Source of the DNA: Antedon bifida
Lineage: Eukaryota; Echinodermata; Crinoidea; Comatulida; Antedonidae
DNA length: 64,000 nt
Reading direction: 5' to 3'
Assembly (NCBI GenBank): GCA_963402885.1
Contig: OY727097.1
Coordinates: 24,235,401-24,299,400, forward strand
The notes beneath the pieces are model-generated. The model did not search any database and was not told the origin of the DNA. It saw only the letters and a program-made list of their open reading frames with translations. Numbering within the stretch: the stretch's first letter is position 1; each line of letters starts with the position of its first letter. This document shows, one piece after another, positions 37,901 through 47,900 of the stretch. Both the position numbers and the translations under genes were made by a program.

Positions 37901-38824
37901 TAATTAGGTTAACTATTCAAAAATATAAATGTAAATGTGTTTAGTTTGAATAACCTATTACACATAATATTCAGAGTGAATACTTTATGTGCATCGAGTC
38001 ATCGTTAAACATTTCATTTTCACAAACATAACACCAGGGATCTTTCACATAGAAACCGCTCATCTCACATATACCCAAGCATTCAAGTCATCTCTATACA
38101 TGATTTACAGCGTATTTAAATATCTTTTTTGGAGTCACGCTAGAGTATGACTACGTTTAGGCCTATACAATGAGAGTGAAATGAGATTACTGTATATTGA
38201 ATCAAATATCAACATACAATATAATACCCTCTGTAATTGTCGAATAATAGGATATCTGCACAGAGACCCGAGTTTGGTAGTAACTTCTAACTATTACGGA
38301 GTTTCCTTTCTTTAATAAAAGTTATTTTAACATTATCGGTAAGCGGTCTTTACCGTCAAAGTTTTTCTTAGCATCAAACTATTGTTGTTACAATGTAGTT
38401 TCATTACCTTTTTTACACCATGTCTAGCATTAGCCAGAACATTTTGAGCCTCTATCAGCGCGCCATTGATGTTAGTTTTACCTCCCCGTTCGTATTGTAC
38501 CAGTTGAATTTCAGACGAAAAATGACATTTATTTTTCGGCTTTTGACCAATGTAATCAATGTGCCTGACGACATCTTCACTGTAGCTTATCACTGCAACT
38601 CGGGTTGCTTCGGGGGCAATTGTAAACTCGGTCAGCAGACTATCAACAAAGCTTTTCTCAACTTCGAAATTCCCAGCACCAACGCTTCCAGAACGGTCTA
38701 AAAGAAAAACCAACTCCGATTGACCATGTGGAAAGTCTCGTTTTAGAGCGGAGTCAAATATATCATTGCAGTTAACAAAAACTGCAATGTGTACCAATAT
38801 TACCACTAGGCCTATTGAACGCAT
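18908..38824 (-). CDS. SVEP1: SVEP1/polydom-like secreted matrix protein (vWA, sushi, HYR, EGF, pentraxin)
   Basis: Exons 5'->3': 38824-38408, 37795-37582, 36715-36524, 36021-35860, 35418-35233, 34601-34422, 34279-34085, 33093-32839, 32472-32342, 32059-31951, 31315-31115, 30808-30507, 30191-29978, 29821-29660, 29357-29196, 28696-28535, 28259-28089, 27580-27468, 27061-26844, 26428-26244, 25763-25458, 24251-24086, 24003-23843, 23396-23184, 22649-22518, 22390-22211, 21439-21311, 20917-20789, 20494-20375, 19910-19749, 19482-18908. The sum is 6,204 nt, 2,067 codons plus stop. Domain order matches vertebrate SVEP1, a large extracellular ligand of integrin alpha9beta1 and Tie receptors, up to the pentraxin. 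The C-terminus is far shorter: five sushi after the pentraxin against about thirty in human (about 3,570 residues). There is a signal peptide and no membrane segment, so it is secreted. In-frame ATGs also lie at 38845 and 38932; 38824 was chosen because a hydrophobic core follows at once and position -3 is A. Orthology is inferred from domain order. Confidence 0.9.
20099..20230. mobile_element. Hairpin MITE family A, copy 2
   Basis: aagctttgtctatactatca at the left, ttaatagtgtaggcagagctt at the right. In the intron between exons 29 and 30 of the SVEP1-like gene. Confidence 0.85.
20375..21439 (-). CDS. SVEP1: SVEP1-like exons 27-29: three calcium-binding EGF domains
   Basis: One cbEGF per exon (21439-21311, 20917-20789, 20494-20375), with starts DINEC, EINEC and DVNEC, all class 1-1. 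The chain C-x-C...GYxLxxxGxxC is complete in each. Confidence 0.9.
20699..20752. repeat. Tetranucleotide microsatellite (ctgt)n/(ctgc)n
   Basis: Uninterrupted ctgc then ctgt units in the intron after SVEP1-like exon 28. Confidence 0.9.
21645..21695. repeat. Short tandem repeat ggcttctttcgagata
   Basis: Three adjacent copies of a 16-17-bp unit in an intron of the SVEP1-like gene; the third copy has diverged (ctttccaagg). Confidence 0.75.
21741..21865. mobile_element. Dispersed element family B, copy 1
   Basis: aacaaggccatatacatggc, then tgcagtcgcgtg, agtgtttac, a (gacc)n core and gcacgtgactaaaaa. The ends are partly complementary (agtcgcg/cgcgact). Three copies in the window. Confidence 0.75.
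22211..23396 (-). CDS. SVEP1: SVEP1-like exons 24-26: three EGF domains and a sushi domain
   Basis: Exon 24 (23396-23184) has [15 protein letters not shown] and a second, Cys/Asn-rich EGF ([10 protein letters not shown]). Exon 25 (22649-22518) has [15 protein letters not shown]. Exon 26 (22390-22211) is a full sushi module ending [10 protein letters not shown]. Confidence 0.9.
23843..25763 (-). CDS. SVEP1: SVEP1-like exons 21-23: pentraxin domain
   Basis: Exons 25763-25458, 24251-24086 and 24003-23843. Recognised by [54 protein letters not shown] and [19 protein letters not shown]. These match the pentraxin/laminin-G-like fold, including the signature-like H-x-A-x-x-W segment and the QDQD calcium-ligand region. 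Confidence 0.92.
24384..24645. repeat. 16-bp minisatellite gttatgtttgatggaa
   Basis: About 15-17 imperfect copies, with single-base insertions and one tttgatgtgg variant, in the intron that separates pentraxin exons 21 and 22. Confidence 0.88.
26244..28259 (-). CDS. SVEP1: SVEP1-like exons 17-20: six EGF domains
   Basis: Exons 28259-28089, 27580-27468, 27061-26844 and 26428-26244 encode six EGF repeats. Most have the calcium-binding start (NIDEC, INEC, DIDEC, DIND). Introns cut several repeats in the middle, unlike the one-exon-per-EGF layout further downstream. Human SVEP1 also has six EGFs just before its pentraxin. Confidence 0.9.
27705..27860. mobile_element. Probable SINE 3' part ending in (aat)n
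   Basis: gtagggatcatctcccggta and following sequence without coding potential run into acacaaaataataataataataa. A non-coding body with an (aat)n tail resembles SINE 3' ends. No second copy in this window. Confidence 0.35.
28535..29821 (-). CDS. SVEP1: SVEP1-like exons 14-16: three GCC2/GCC3 (ephrin-receptor-like) repeats
   Basis: Three exons of exactly 162 nt each (29821-29660, 29357-29196, 28696-28535), all class 1-1, encode the pattern CPxGTYxxxxxxxCxxCPxG, then YQxExxxxxCxxC. They look like products of exon duplication. Exon 4 of the same gene is also 162 nt. Confidence 0.91.
28992..29098. mobile_element. Hairpin MITE family A, copy 3
   Basis: aactttgtctacactatcaa against ttgatagtgtagacagagctt. 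A short (107-bp) copy in the intron between two GCC2 exons. Confidence 0.85.
29978..31315 (-). CDS. SVEP1: SVEP1-like exons 11-13: fourth sushi domain and linker with Arg cluster
   Basis: Exon 11 (31315-31115) is a divergent six-Cys sushi with [14 protein letters not shown]. Exons 12-13 (30808-30507, 30191-29978) encode a mixed helical/acidic linker. It contains five consecutive arginines followed by Asp (residues about 818-822), a possible proprotein-convertase cleavage site, and an acidic stretch [16 protein letters not shown]1 has a comparable linker between sushi 4 and the GCC2 modules. Confidence 0.87.
31609..31800. mobile_element. Hairpin MITE family C, copy 1
   Basis: ttaagcttggttctcacttg at the left and caagtggagaccaagcttaa at the right, with nested complementary blocks accaatcacaagcga / tcgcttgtgattggt in the middle. 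Nearly the whole 192 bp can fold on itself. GC-richer than the host intron. Confidence 0.85.
31951..33093 (-). CDS. SVEP1: SVEP1-like exons 8-10: two HYR (hyalin repeat) domains
   Basis: HYR1 is one exon (33093-32839; [15 protein letters not shown] ... [19 protein letters not shown]). HYR2 is split by a phase-0 intron (32472-32342 and 32059-31951; [14 protein letters not shown] ... [20 protein letters not shown]). HYR modules have an immunoglobulin-like fold and occur in adhesion proteins. Confidence 0.92.
33837..33971. mobile_element. Hairpin MITE family A, copy 4
   Basis: aagctctgcctacattatca against tttgatagagacagagcttta. The internal unit accatatttgggcatatca is duplicated. Confidence 0.83.
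34085..35418 (-). CDS. SVEP1: SVEP1-like exons 5-7: three six-Cys sushi domains
   Basis: One domain per exon (35418-35233, 34601-34422, 34279-34085), each with class-1 symmetric borders. Each has six cysteines rather than the usual four, with an additional pair around the second strand (for example [13 protein letters not shown]). The same extended form appears in the plus-strand neighbour at 56193-57824. Confidence 0.9.
34725..35160. repeat. About 52-bp minisatellite
   Basis: Roughly eight copies of a unit with tggtacaactacagtatgtt, gccaatatgcagatgctgct and gcaactgctact. Some copies carry a tctacctgt insertion. In the intron between SVEP1-like exons 5 and 6. Long open frames here follow from the repeat and are not claimed as genes. 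Confidence 0.88.
35860..36715 (-). CDS. SVEP1: SVEP1-like exons 3-4: Cys-rich and first GCC2/GCC3-like module
   Basis: Exon 3 (36715-36524) encodes a Cys-rich block with [16 protein letters not shown] and [11 protein letters not shown], like the segment after the vWA domain in SVEP1. Exon 4 (36021-35860) encodes CPRGTYKD...[11 protein letters not shown], an ephrin-receptor-type Cys-rich repeat. Confidence 0.88.
36073..36376 (+). mobile_element. tRNA-derived SINE, near full length
   Basis: Head with A-box-like gaggccgagcggttaagac and B-box gggttcgaggc about 35 bases later. The body contains tgtgcactttaaagaaccta, a phrase common in marine invertebrate SINEs. The tail is (ataa)n/(taa)n. About 300 bp, in the intron between SVEP1-like exons 3 and 4. 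Confidence 0.8.
37582..38824 (-). CDS. SVEP1: SVEP1-like exons 1-2: signal peptide and von Willebrand A domain
   Basis: [19 protein letters not shown] is a typical signal peptide. The vWA domain (residues about 37-210) has the MIDAS motif DRSGS at 43-47, the conserved Thr in [10 protein letters not shown] and the Asp in ALILLSDG, so metal-dependent ligand binding looks intact. The two exons, 38824-38408 and 37795-37582, join in phase 0. Confidence 0.92.
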
Positions 38825-39104
38825 GTTGATATTTGAGTTAGCCATCAGTTTGACGAAGTCTTTGTCGCCAACGGTCGGGTATCGATGAAGAAGAATCAAC
38901 ACCAAGGTTAACCGGGTTAGGCTCAGATTCATAAAACCTTTCGAAAGTTAAATATTCAAGGAAGTTAGCTAAAGTATTGAATTAATATCTCGAAGTAATC
39001 TGGCACTTCCGTTTGTAGATAATACTTCCTTTAGATCCTGGTCCAGGCAAAACAATAGATAATTAATTTCACTTGAAACTGGTCCACCTCTACATGTTAA
39101 TTTA

Positions 39105-39182
39105 ATTGGTTATTCGTGGTTCACGATTGCCCTTCACTTTCATTGTCCTGGGTTCAAATCATGACTAGATTCTTAAATAGAT
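39105..39182 (+). mobile_element. tRNA-like SINE fragment
   Basis: ttattcgtggttcacgattgc followed by tgggttcaaatcatgac gives A/B-box-like spacing. It resembles the fragment at 48120-48220. Confidence 0.4.
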
Positions 39183-39790
39183 AGCACATTAGAACACTTT
39201 GTTGATATAAATAATAATAATATATACTTTGATCTCCTCTGGAGTGAGGACGATCAAAGTATATTGATCGAAACGTCGAGAAACTCAACAGTTCTTTTCA
39301 GAACTAATACACGTGGTGTACCGCAAACTTTATATCAACATTCGATTTCGCCATGCAAACCTTCTAACAACATTAGAATACTATTATATGTTAAGTGAAT
39401 GAAAATTATGTTACATATGACCACAGTGTTGGAATGTGTTTAGTTTTTAATTTAATTTTTAGCTTTTTAAAGCGTTTTATAATTGTACACATTTCTAGAA
39501 TGTTTTAGAAGCCACGTTTTTTGTTGGTTATCCTGATTTTCTCGAATTCACTTTGGTGTTTCATCTTTGTTATTTATGGATGTACAGTACTTATTTATTT
39601 TTACCGAATAAACTCAATAAGACAATAAATCTGAACACAGTATTTTTTAATAATCCAATCCAATGTGAGTTGTGTAACCAGTGTATACTTTTACCACACA
39701 TTTCGTATAGCTTTTATTTAAACGTTTTTGGTCAACATTTTTCACTATATATCATATTCTTTTAAAGTAATTTATTCTTGTTTTTAAATT

Positions 39791-39893
39791 TAGTTACGTG
39801 CAACGCGAATCTATAGCTCACTGTGTCGGTCGGCTGGTCTGTCGGTCGGTAAACACTAACTGAAATTTGCACACGCGACAGCAGGCCTTGTTA
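39791..39893. mobile_element. Dispersed element family B, copy 3 (inverted)
   Basis: agttacgtgcaacgcgaatc ... gtcggtcgg ... gtaaacact ... caggccttgtta reads as the reverse complement of copies 1 and 2. Confidence 0.72.
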
Positions 39894-41360
39894 TTTTAGT
39901 TGATATTAATAACTATCCTATTGTTGTTTAAGGGTCTCGGCTTAAAAGTTCCCTTTTCCATAACTTGTTGATGACATCTGTGTACATCCTTAGTTTTATG
40001 GAATAAATTGATTTTGATTGATTGATTGAATATAAAAGATACGGACGGTAATGCTTTGATATACGAAATACCAAATAAGTATCGGTAACCAGGATTATGT
40101 GTTTGGCAAGGATATAAATCCGATCTAGGGTATTTTTAAAGTAAAACAACGGAAGGGTAGGCACGTCAAGTGCTTTAGTGAACTTGATTATTTCCTAATA
40201 TCATCTACTTGAAAACAATTATAAGATTTTCCAAACCCTTCCTTGTTGGCCTCAACCCAATATCCTTTTCAGTTTGTTTTGAAATATGTGCACATATCTC
40301 AATTGTACTAATTGATGAAATGCAGAAACGAGTGAATTAAACATATTCGCAATAAAAGCTAGTAATATATTACTCAATTTCTATAAGACCTATTTTAAAA
40401 ATACGATTAAAGTGTGTTTAACAAAAAAGCATTATGTAAACATTTATTTGTTTTATTTATTATATTAAATTAATGTACAAAGATTACATAAATCATAGAT
40501 TAAAATTATAACAAATGTATAGGCCTACAACTTAATATCAATAAACATTGTGTGCGTCGTTGGTTGGTTCACCAACAGACGAATATCTGCCAACAATAAC
40601 AGAGATCCAAGTTTAGCGATATGAGTTAACATTTTTCTTTTTTGATAGATGTCAAATCTTTTGGACAGAGGTCCTATCTTCTAACACTTCTAATCTTTAC
40701 CCTAAACAAATTCCAAGCTCATCGAGTGGTTCAAGCTCCTACTAAAGTCTAACCAAGAGGTCCATTCGCAAAAAGAGGGTGTCACTAATTTTCTACCCTG
40801 TTGACCTATTTTTCCGAGACATCACGGTTGGCTATACTGATTGATATATATTTCCTTAATGCAAGAGTAAAAATATTGAAGTCTTTACGATTTAATTATA
40901 TCAATTACCACCGTGGTCTGGACATTATACAAAATTTTGAATAGATATATAATCCCACCCCACAGTAACCAACCTGGTACCATAATATTAGATAGTTTGC
41001 CTGAACTTACAAACTAGGGATCATAATGCTCTTTTCGACAGAATATAATGTACAAAAGTAATACCACTTTTCCATTTGAAATGTCATTCTTTAAAATCTC
41101 CGAATCCATTTTTGTTATTTCTTTCTTTATTCATTCTAATATTTTATTATTTATAAATAGTCCGAATTGTTAATGCATACAGTTATGTCTTACCCTACAG
41201 TAATTAACCTGGTACCAGAATTTAAATAGTTTGTCTAAACTAGAGATCACAGAATACACTATACTGTTTACACTTATTTTTATTAAAATTCTAAACCAAT
41301 TTTTTCTTTCTTTCGGTTGTTCTTGTGTTCCAAATGTTTATTCAGTTAGAACAATGGTTT

Positions 41361-41522
41361 AAAGACAGTTTACACTATCAAACTAGTTTGACAATAAAAG
41401 AGTTATGTGCCCAAATATGGTAGTCATGCCCAAATAGGGCAGTGATATGACATCATCATGTCCATATATGGATACATCACATGTTTTTGTCACATAAATG
41501 TTGATAGTGTAGACATAGCTTA
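41361..41522. mobile_element. Hairpin MITE family A, copy 5
   Basis: cagtttacactatcaaacta at the left and tgttgatagtgtagacatagc at the right, with internal gtgcccaaatatggtag and its complement. Confidence 0.85.
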
Positions 41523-42778
41523 AGACACATCGTATATCGGATATTGTTTGTTAATACCAGTATTATAAAAAATACCAATTGAAAATATCGGAAATATTGA
41601 TTGATTGATTGATTGATTTCAGATTATTTACTATGTTCCGATAATGTTACTATATCTTATTACCTCCTCAACCTACGCATTTGTCAAAACACCATGTAAA
41701 CAAAAACATTTAAAGTCAATTCAAAGTCAATTTTCCGATGAGACGGTAATATGGTGACCACAACTTGTGGCCCAAGAAATCCGGTTTCCCAATAACAGGT
41801 GGCAAATCCACCACCATTCTTTGAAAAAGTATTTTACGCTTATTGAAAAAAATTATTCATTTAAATCGGTCAGGGGTGTGGGGCTTTAGTATCGAGTCAT
41901 AGATACTGTAACCTATTTGGATCTCTAGACGTTTCCGAATGAAAGCTGATCGGTTACATCTTTTTCATCGTATAATTTAATTAGTAGTATGCCACATCTC
42001 ATTATCAAGTTAGCAGACATTTTCCATATTATGATCCTGGCCTATTTATATACTACGTCCAACCCTGTTAAAAAAACAATCGATGTTGTTTATGTTTATG
42101 TACTTAATTCCTCAAACTTCTGGTCATTGGTTCTTTCATGATTGTTATGCTTTTTTTCTTGACTTTTTTTATGTATGAGTATATTTATATGCAATTTTTT
42201 TTTGTCATACGCATTTCAGTTAATTCAATTAATTGGTTAAAAATTAACAAGGTCAAAAAAGATATACCGAATGTCGTTGAAAATATGTAGGGAAGAAAAA
42301 GTGATTGAATGCAAGTGAGCTCAAACGTTACATGGTGTCAACTAATATATATGTCTATATAAAAAGGGTGTTTGTTGTAAAGAGTGTAAATATTCTTATA
42401 GGCAGGTCTACTCCAATATAAATATCATGAAATGAAATTAATGAAAAGTATACTATCTGGAAATACAGAGCGATTGATTTTATAGCTGAATAGTGGGATT
42501 TATTTTCAAATCTATCACTCAATGTTATAAACTATAATTCTCTAAACTATTGTAAAAGTCATATGATAACCTCATTGACGTAGACGTAGTATCTCCATTA
42601 GGAACCAATTAATATAACTAGAAGTAACAGTGAATAAATCTGATAAGGTCGGTGCAGTCTACAACAGATCCGCTAATTTAAGATCCTTCCAACATATATT
42701 TTTTATTTTGCAGTCATCTTAACTCCCTTGATGTTTTAGAAATTTAAAAAAATGTTAATAATATTCTGTAATATAGAC

Positions 42779-42976
42779 AATAGGGAGCTTTCGATTGACG
42801 ATGGCCGCCGACATACGTCAGGTTAATGAGTGTGTCGCCGGTCGTCGCCTGGACCTAGAAACCATCTAGGGGGTGGTTCGGTGGGAACACGCGTCCCAAT
42901 ATTTCCACATGCGCACAACAAACTAACATGACGTAGTTTGGTCGTCGGGCGTCAAAAATCGAAAGCTTCCTATTGT
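42779..42976. mobile_element. GC-rich inverted-repeat element (family I)
   Basis: aatagggagctttcgattga at the left and atcgaaagcttcctatt at the right flank a GC- and CpG-rich body, about 198 bp. The composition stands out against the AT-rich flanks. No protein frame. Probably a MITE; only one copy in view. Confidence 0.7.
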
Positions 42977-44879
42977 ATGTGTATTTAAATAATCATTCTA
43001 ATGGACAAATTATTAATTATAAGACCATTCACACTCTCAAATCCTACCCGAATAATTTCAGTTTTACTTATAGTACTTGCTTTGCTTGTTTGTGTGATAG
43101 CGTGCACAATCTTTTAGTCGTCCTGAATTCCAGGCCGTTAAAATGTATAAAAGACCATGCCTATTGATTTTCAGAAAAAAAAAATCTAATATTGGCGACG
43201 TCACATAATACTGCTTATTAAAACATTGAGTTGTCTTATATAGGCCGCTCTGTTAGGTTACTCTGTTGTATTATCATTATTATAAGTCCTTATTACGCAA
43301 ATGGGATTAAGTAAATTCTTAAGATTATAAACATAACACGTTTCTTCTAGATAACTATATAACGGCCTAAACACTCCCTCGCCCCATGTGTCGTTTCAAA
43401 CGGAGCCATTAAATCCTCCTCTTGACTTTAGCAAGTTGGAGATGGGATTCCTTCTATCCAGACTATCTGGTTAGCCGTGTGCTTCACGATATTCAAAATA
43501 TTATGAATGTCACAAATTACTATATGCTGTTTTCATAGAATATAGCATTAGTCTTGGATTATGAGATATTTGATTTGGTTTCGAAGCCCAAAATAGATTT
43601 TGTCAGCTGTGTGTTACCTAATTGTATAGGTCAACTGGATTGTGTCATGAAAACTTTAGTTTGACAGACAAACTGCGTCATTTATAAACAGGGACGGTGA
43701 CATTCTGTAAAATTTGATTAAAAGAATACGTCACAAATTAATCCTAAATACATATTGTTGAAAATAATAACTGAAAGGTTAATCTATAATAGCATGTATT
43801 CATAAATATTGAATGCCAACATAAAAATACTGAAGGATGATTTTAATCTATCAGACTTCTCCCATTTCCGAAAAAACATGCATTGGCATCAAACAATATA
43901 TGCTGTTACAAACAACTTTACAAATGAATAAAATAAAAGAAAACAATTAAATTTGTAATATACAAAAAAACAAATGTAATGATTTTTCTGAAATAATCGT
44001 CTTTTTAAAGATATTCGGTAGTTGTTGATTTGTTGTTGTAGTCATCATATTATGCTTTTTTACTCATCAAAGATTATCCTTTAAATAAAAGTTTTTTAAA
44101 AAACTGTTAGAGAAGTAAAGGTTTTGACCAGGATAGCCCAAATCTCCGAAATTAAACAGGATTATTTCCTTAAAAAAAGGTTTTAAGTTAATAAGTTCCG
44201 TTACGAAGATACATTTTGCTTTACCAAGTTCCTAAATATAGGCCTAATAATATTTTTAGTGTTTTCAATAACACACGTACCGTTAATAATGGTTGTCTTT
44301 TGGATAGTATTATATGATTATTTTAATCATAAACTTTCGTAAAGTTAACATTATTCTTTTAGTATAATTTCTTTATTAGTATAAATATCTTTTAATTTTT
44401 ATTAAGCATAAATATCTATTATTAATATTGATGTTATTCAATATAAATATATTCAACCTGTGCACGCAAACTACGCTAAAAAAACTTAACCGGACGATCA
44501 AACATCAGAGGTGCGTTCAACCTTGGCGAAGTAGTTTTCGATTAAATGTTACTTAACTAAAAATTAAAATAAATATCTTTTTGTAACGTCATTAGTTTAA
44601 AGCTTTATGTTCAGATAAAGTTAATAAAACACGTTTGATCTACTTCGACAACGACCAACCCTCATGAACACATCCCTAATTTGAATATGGTTTTGCCCTT
44701 AATGCCAAGTTTCCGGTGATTATGCGGATGTTCGACGAAACTTAAGCAGTGGTTATATTGAATTTAAGTAGGCCTGACTCTAAACGTACAGTAGCATTTA
44801 TTTTATCTTACCAAAAGCATTTACTGAAAAGAGAAAAGGAAAATTTTCGGTAACTTTCTGAAAGAAATCATCTGATGCG

Positions 44880-44949
44880 ATGTTGCGTCTACAACTGATG
44901 AGCGTTCTGTTGATCACATTGGGATCCGGAAAGCTAATGTTACCCCCAG
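44880..44949 (+). CDS. SVEP1-related gene exon 1: start and signal peptide
   Basis: Encodes [19 protein letters not shown], then MLPP and one base. The hydrophobic core [10 protein letters not shown] fits a short signal peptide. Donor gtatgt. The next exon is 1.9 kb away, so a missed small exon cannot be excluded, but the phase (1) fits directly. Confidence 0.75.
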
Positions 44950-47900
44950 GTATGTTATATTAATTCCTGTATTAAATTTTCTTTGGTTTAACGAGATCTA
45001 GAATAGCTATGATAGGGTTATGTTGGTTGTTCACATTAAAGTTATGTTCGGTTAATTATGTATTCAGGTGATATACTTCTGAAAGTAAAATCGCCGGGAA
45101 CTAGACATTGAATCTAACCGTCATTTTCATGAGGTAAATGACGTTATGCTTGAATCCTATCAAGACGCAACGTAAAGACGTACGGTAAGCCGCAACGCAA
45201 GCGCGTTGACCAATCACAAGCGATGCATTATTCGAACCATAGCTTGTGATTGGTCATTTCGCTTGCATTGCGGCTTACGTCTTTACGTTGCGTCCTAATG
45301 CTTGGTTCCCACTAGAGACGTAACGCAAGGACGTAACGTAACGTAAGTGAGTTGACCAACCACAAGCATTGGATTATTCGAACTCTCGCTTGTCAGTGGT
45401 CAAACGCTTGTCTTGTGTACGTCCTTGGGTTGCGTCCTAGTGGGAATCAAGCTTAAGTGGAAACCTTCATTTCACCATTGGGCCTTACACCTATATCACC
45501 TCCCTAATCACAATCCTACATCCGCCACTACCCAATTTAACCAGACTTGGTTATTAAGTTAAATTGATCATAAACTTTCAAATATAACTCTTTCGAACTT
45601 TCAACTACCATTTTAACTGTCACATTAATGTTCTAAAATTATGTTATTATGCCTAATCAAATGTTTCCGTTTCAACTATTAAAAAAATAAGTAGGGACAC
45701 TTTAGGTACAACTTAATTTATTGATAGTTCCGTGTTGAACACAACAAATATTGGAAGAACCTGATATAGTTTTGTAATTAGACAGAACTAAAGAATGACG
45801 GAGGATGAACGATGGCTGTATTCTCTCAAAGGCAATTCGTTTGCGAGTATTGATACAGACAAGACAATACACATTACTTATCACGGTTGACAAGAAACGT
45901 GGCAGTTGGACCGGGCCCCTCTAAATTTCACAAATTGTAGTGCAAAAGATAGGATCAATTTTAATTCAGCACTTCATTTCACTACCTAATTTTAATTCAA
46001 TTCAAAATTCTTTAATCATCCCACACGGGCAATTCAATGTTTTAACTTTTCTCAGTGATTTTGTGTAACGTTATTCATATTATGATTATTGAATAACATG
46101 CATTTGTTTGAGTGTCTCAATTTTGGTTGTTATAAATAAAGTGAGACTCATTGAGCAGACTGCACGAAACACAATTTTTAGATTAATATATCACTATCTT
46201 TATCTAACAAGGCCATATACATGGCTGCAGTCGCGTGCTCAAGTTAGTGTTTACCGACCAACCGATCGACCGACCGACCGACCAACCAACCGACCGACTG
46301 ACATAGTGAGCTGTAGAATCGCGTTGCACGCGACTAAAAATCATTCATTCCTACAATATACTACAGTCAGTATTTGTAGGCCTACTTCTGTTGCTCTTAT
46401 AAAGACCAATTTACACAGAGGAGTGGTAAAGGTAAGCAGACCAACGCGTAGCCTGTCCTACGTATCTATCCTGAGTGCGTTTCCGCTCAAGCGCCCGTGT
46501 AAATAATGTTCATAAAATAACATAGGCTTAGATTCTATATTTTTGTTTTCCGCATACCGTTACCGCTCGTCTTTTTAAATTGGACTTTGTATCTAACACT
46601 TTTTAAAATAACAAAAATATGAAATTAATGATAAACGTGTACACTATTGTAAAATATCTCACATCATCAGTAAAAAAAAAATGTGTTAATTGGATATAGG
46701 GATGTGTCGGGAACGGAACTCTTTAAAAGACATACTCCCATAAATAATTTCAAATATGTTATAAATTTTCACCCATATTATGTGTCAAAATTGTACATGT
46801 AAACGGAAAATGGTAACGTGATTATTTGAACCAATAGGAACGTCTGACAGGGTGCCACGGTGCCACGATCCTGGCAACGTAAGGTGGGCGAGAAGGCAGA
46901 GGTTTTACGGAGGACAACTCTTAGTGTACACTTGCAATACGGGCTTAACCCTGGTTGGAAAAACTAACATACGTTGTGAGGGCGGCCGATGGTCAGATGT
47001 CAAACCGGTCTGTGCTGGTAATGTTGTGATAACATACGTATTAAGACTTTGCATGGCATGTATGGTGTGCGCATGCTCCAAGGATCAGGCAATTCACGAG
47101 CATGCATGACTATTGGAAAATCATCTTTTAGAACTTCTGTGTGCTTTACCTGACAATGTGCCTGTAAATAAGCAGCCAACCCAAGCCAGTTTAAAAAAAA
47201 TTACAGTAGGCCAACAATTAAATCATTAGGTTCTGCATTCATTTCACAGTTGTTATACATCCTCAACCTTTCTAAAATTCTTGGGTTTCCACTCGAATGC
47301 CTGTACAACAGAATCACTTATATGCCTACAGAAATTAGTGTGCATTAAAGAACGGTTTCTTTTTTCTACATCCACTTTTTTTTTATGTTATAAGACCTGT
47401 TTCCTGGCGTACAAAATCTGATTTTGAGTAAGCCTAAAGCCTTCCTCTTCCTAGACCTACCAACATGCATGTTTCTGCACATCACGCGGTGTATGCATGT
47501 CATCAATAAACTATACTCTACAGTACGTATTGGTTTATTTGTAAATTTGACATTTCTCCCAGCTCCTGGCTGTGATCCGCCCGGTAAACTAGAACTTGGC
47601 TCTTCAGAAACAGTACCCGGTGGTGCTGTAGTCAGATTCACTTGTAGCAAGGGGCTAGAACTTCACGGCTCTTCAACGATTTACTGCGATGGTACTCAAT
47701 GGAACAGTACCGTTCCAACTTGTTTGGCTGCCAAACCAGAATATAACCTCATTTCAAACTGCCCGACTCTGCAAAATGTTGCTTTTTCAAAACGTATGGA
47801 TTCTGAAAGAGCAGTGGTTATCATCTGTAATAAAGGTTACCAGCTAATTGGTACGGGTGTCTTAAGATGCAACATGACCAATGAGTGGATGTCAGAGCCT

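Larger units (their letters stand above)
38933..44879. promoter_or_regulatory. Shared upstream region of the two divergent matrix-protein genes
   Basis: About 6 kb separates the start codons of the minus-strand SVEP1-like gene and the plus-strand SVEP1-related gene. I see no splice-bounded exon with recognisable protein here. Both promoters must lie in it. It also holds elements of families A, B and I and SINE fragments. Coregulation is only a possibility. Confidence 0.5.

Noticed and set aside
38825-38932. Start of the SVEP1-like protein at 38932 or 38845
   Set aside because: Both are in frame, but 38824 is followed at once by a standard signal peptide and has A at -3. The others have T or C at -3. 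Not excluded.
39230-39330. gatcgaaacgtcgagaaactc motif, partly repeated at 56785-56850
   Set aside because: Looks like a shared dispersed-repeat end, but the match is too short for me to define an element.
46108-46506. 132-codon plus-strand frame with RPTDRPTD repeats
   Set aside because: The repeat peptide is the gacc microsatellite of a family B element; no other support.
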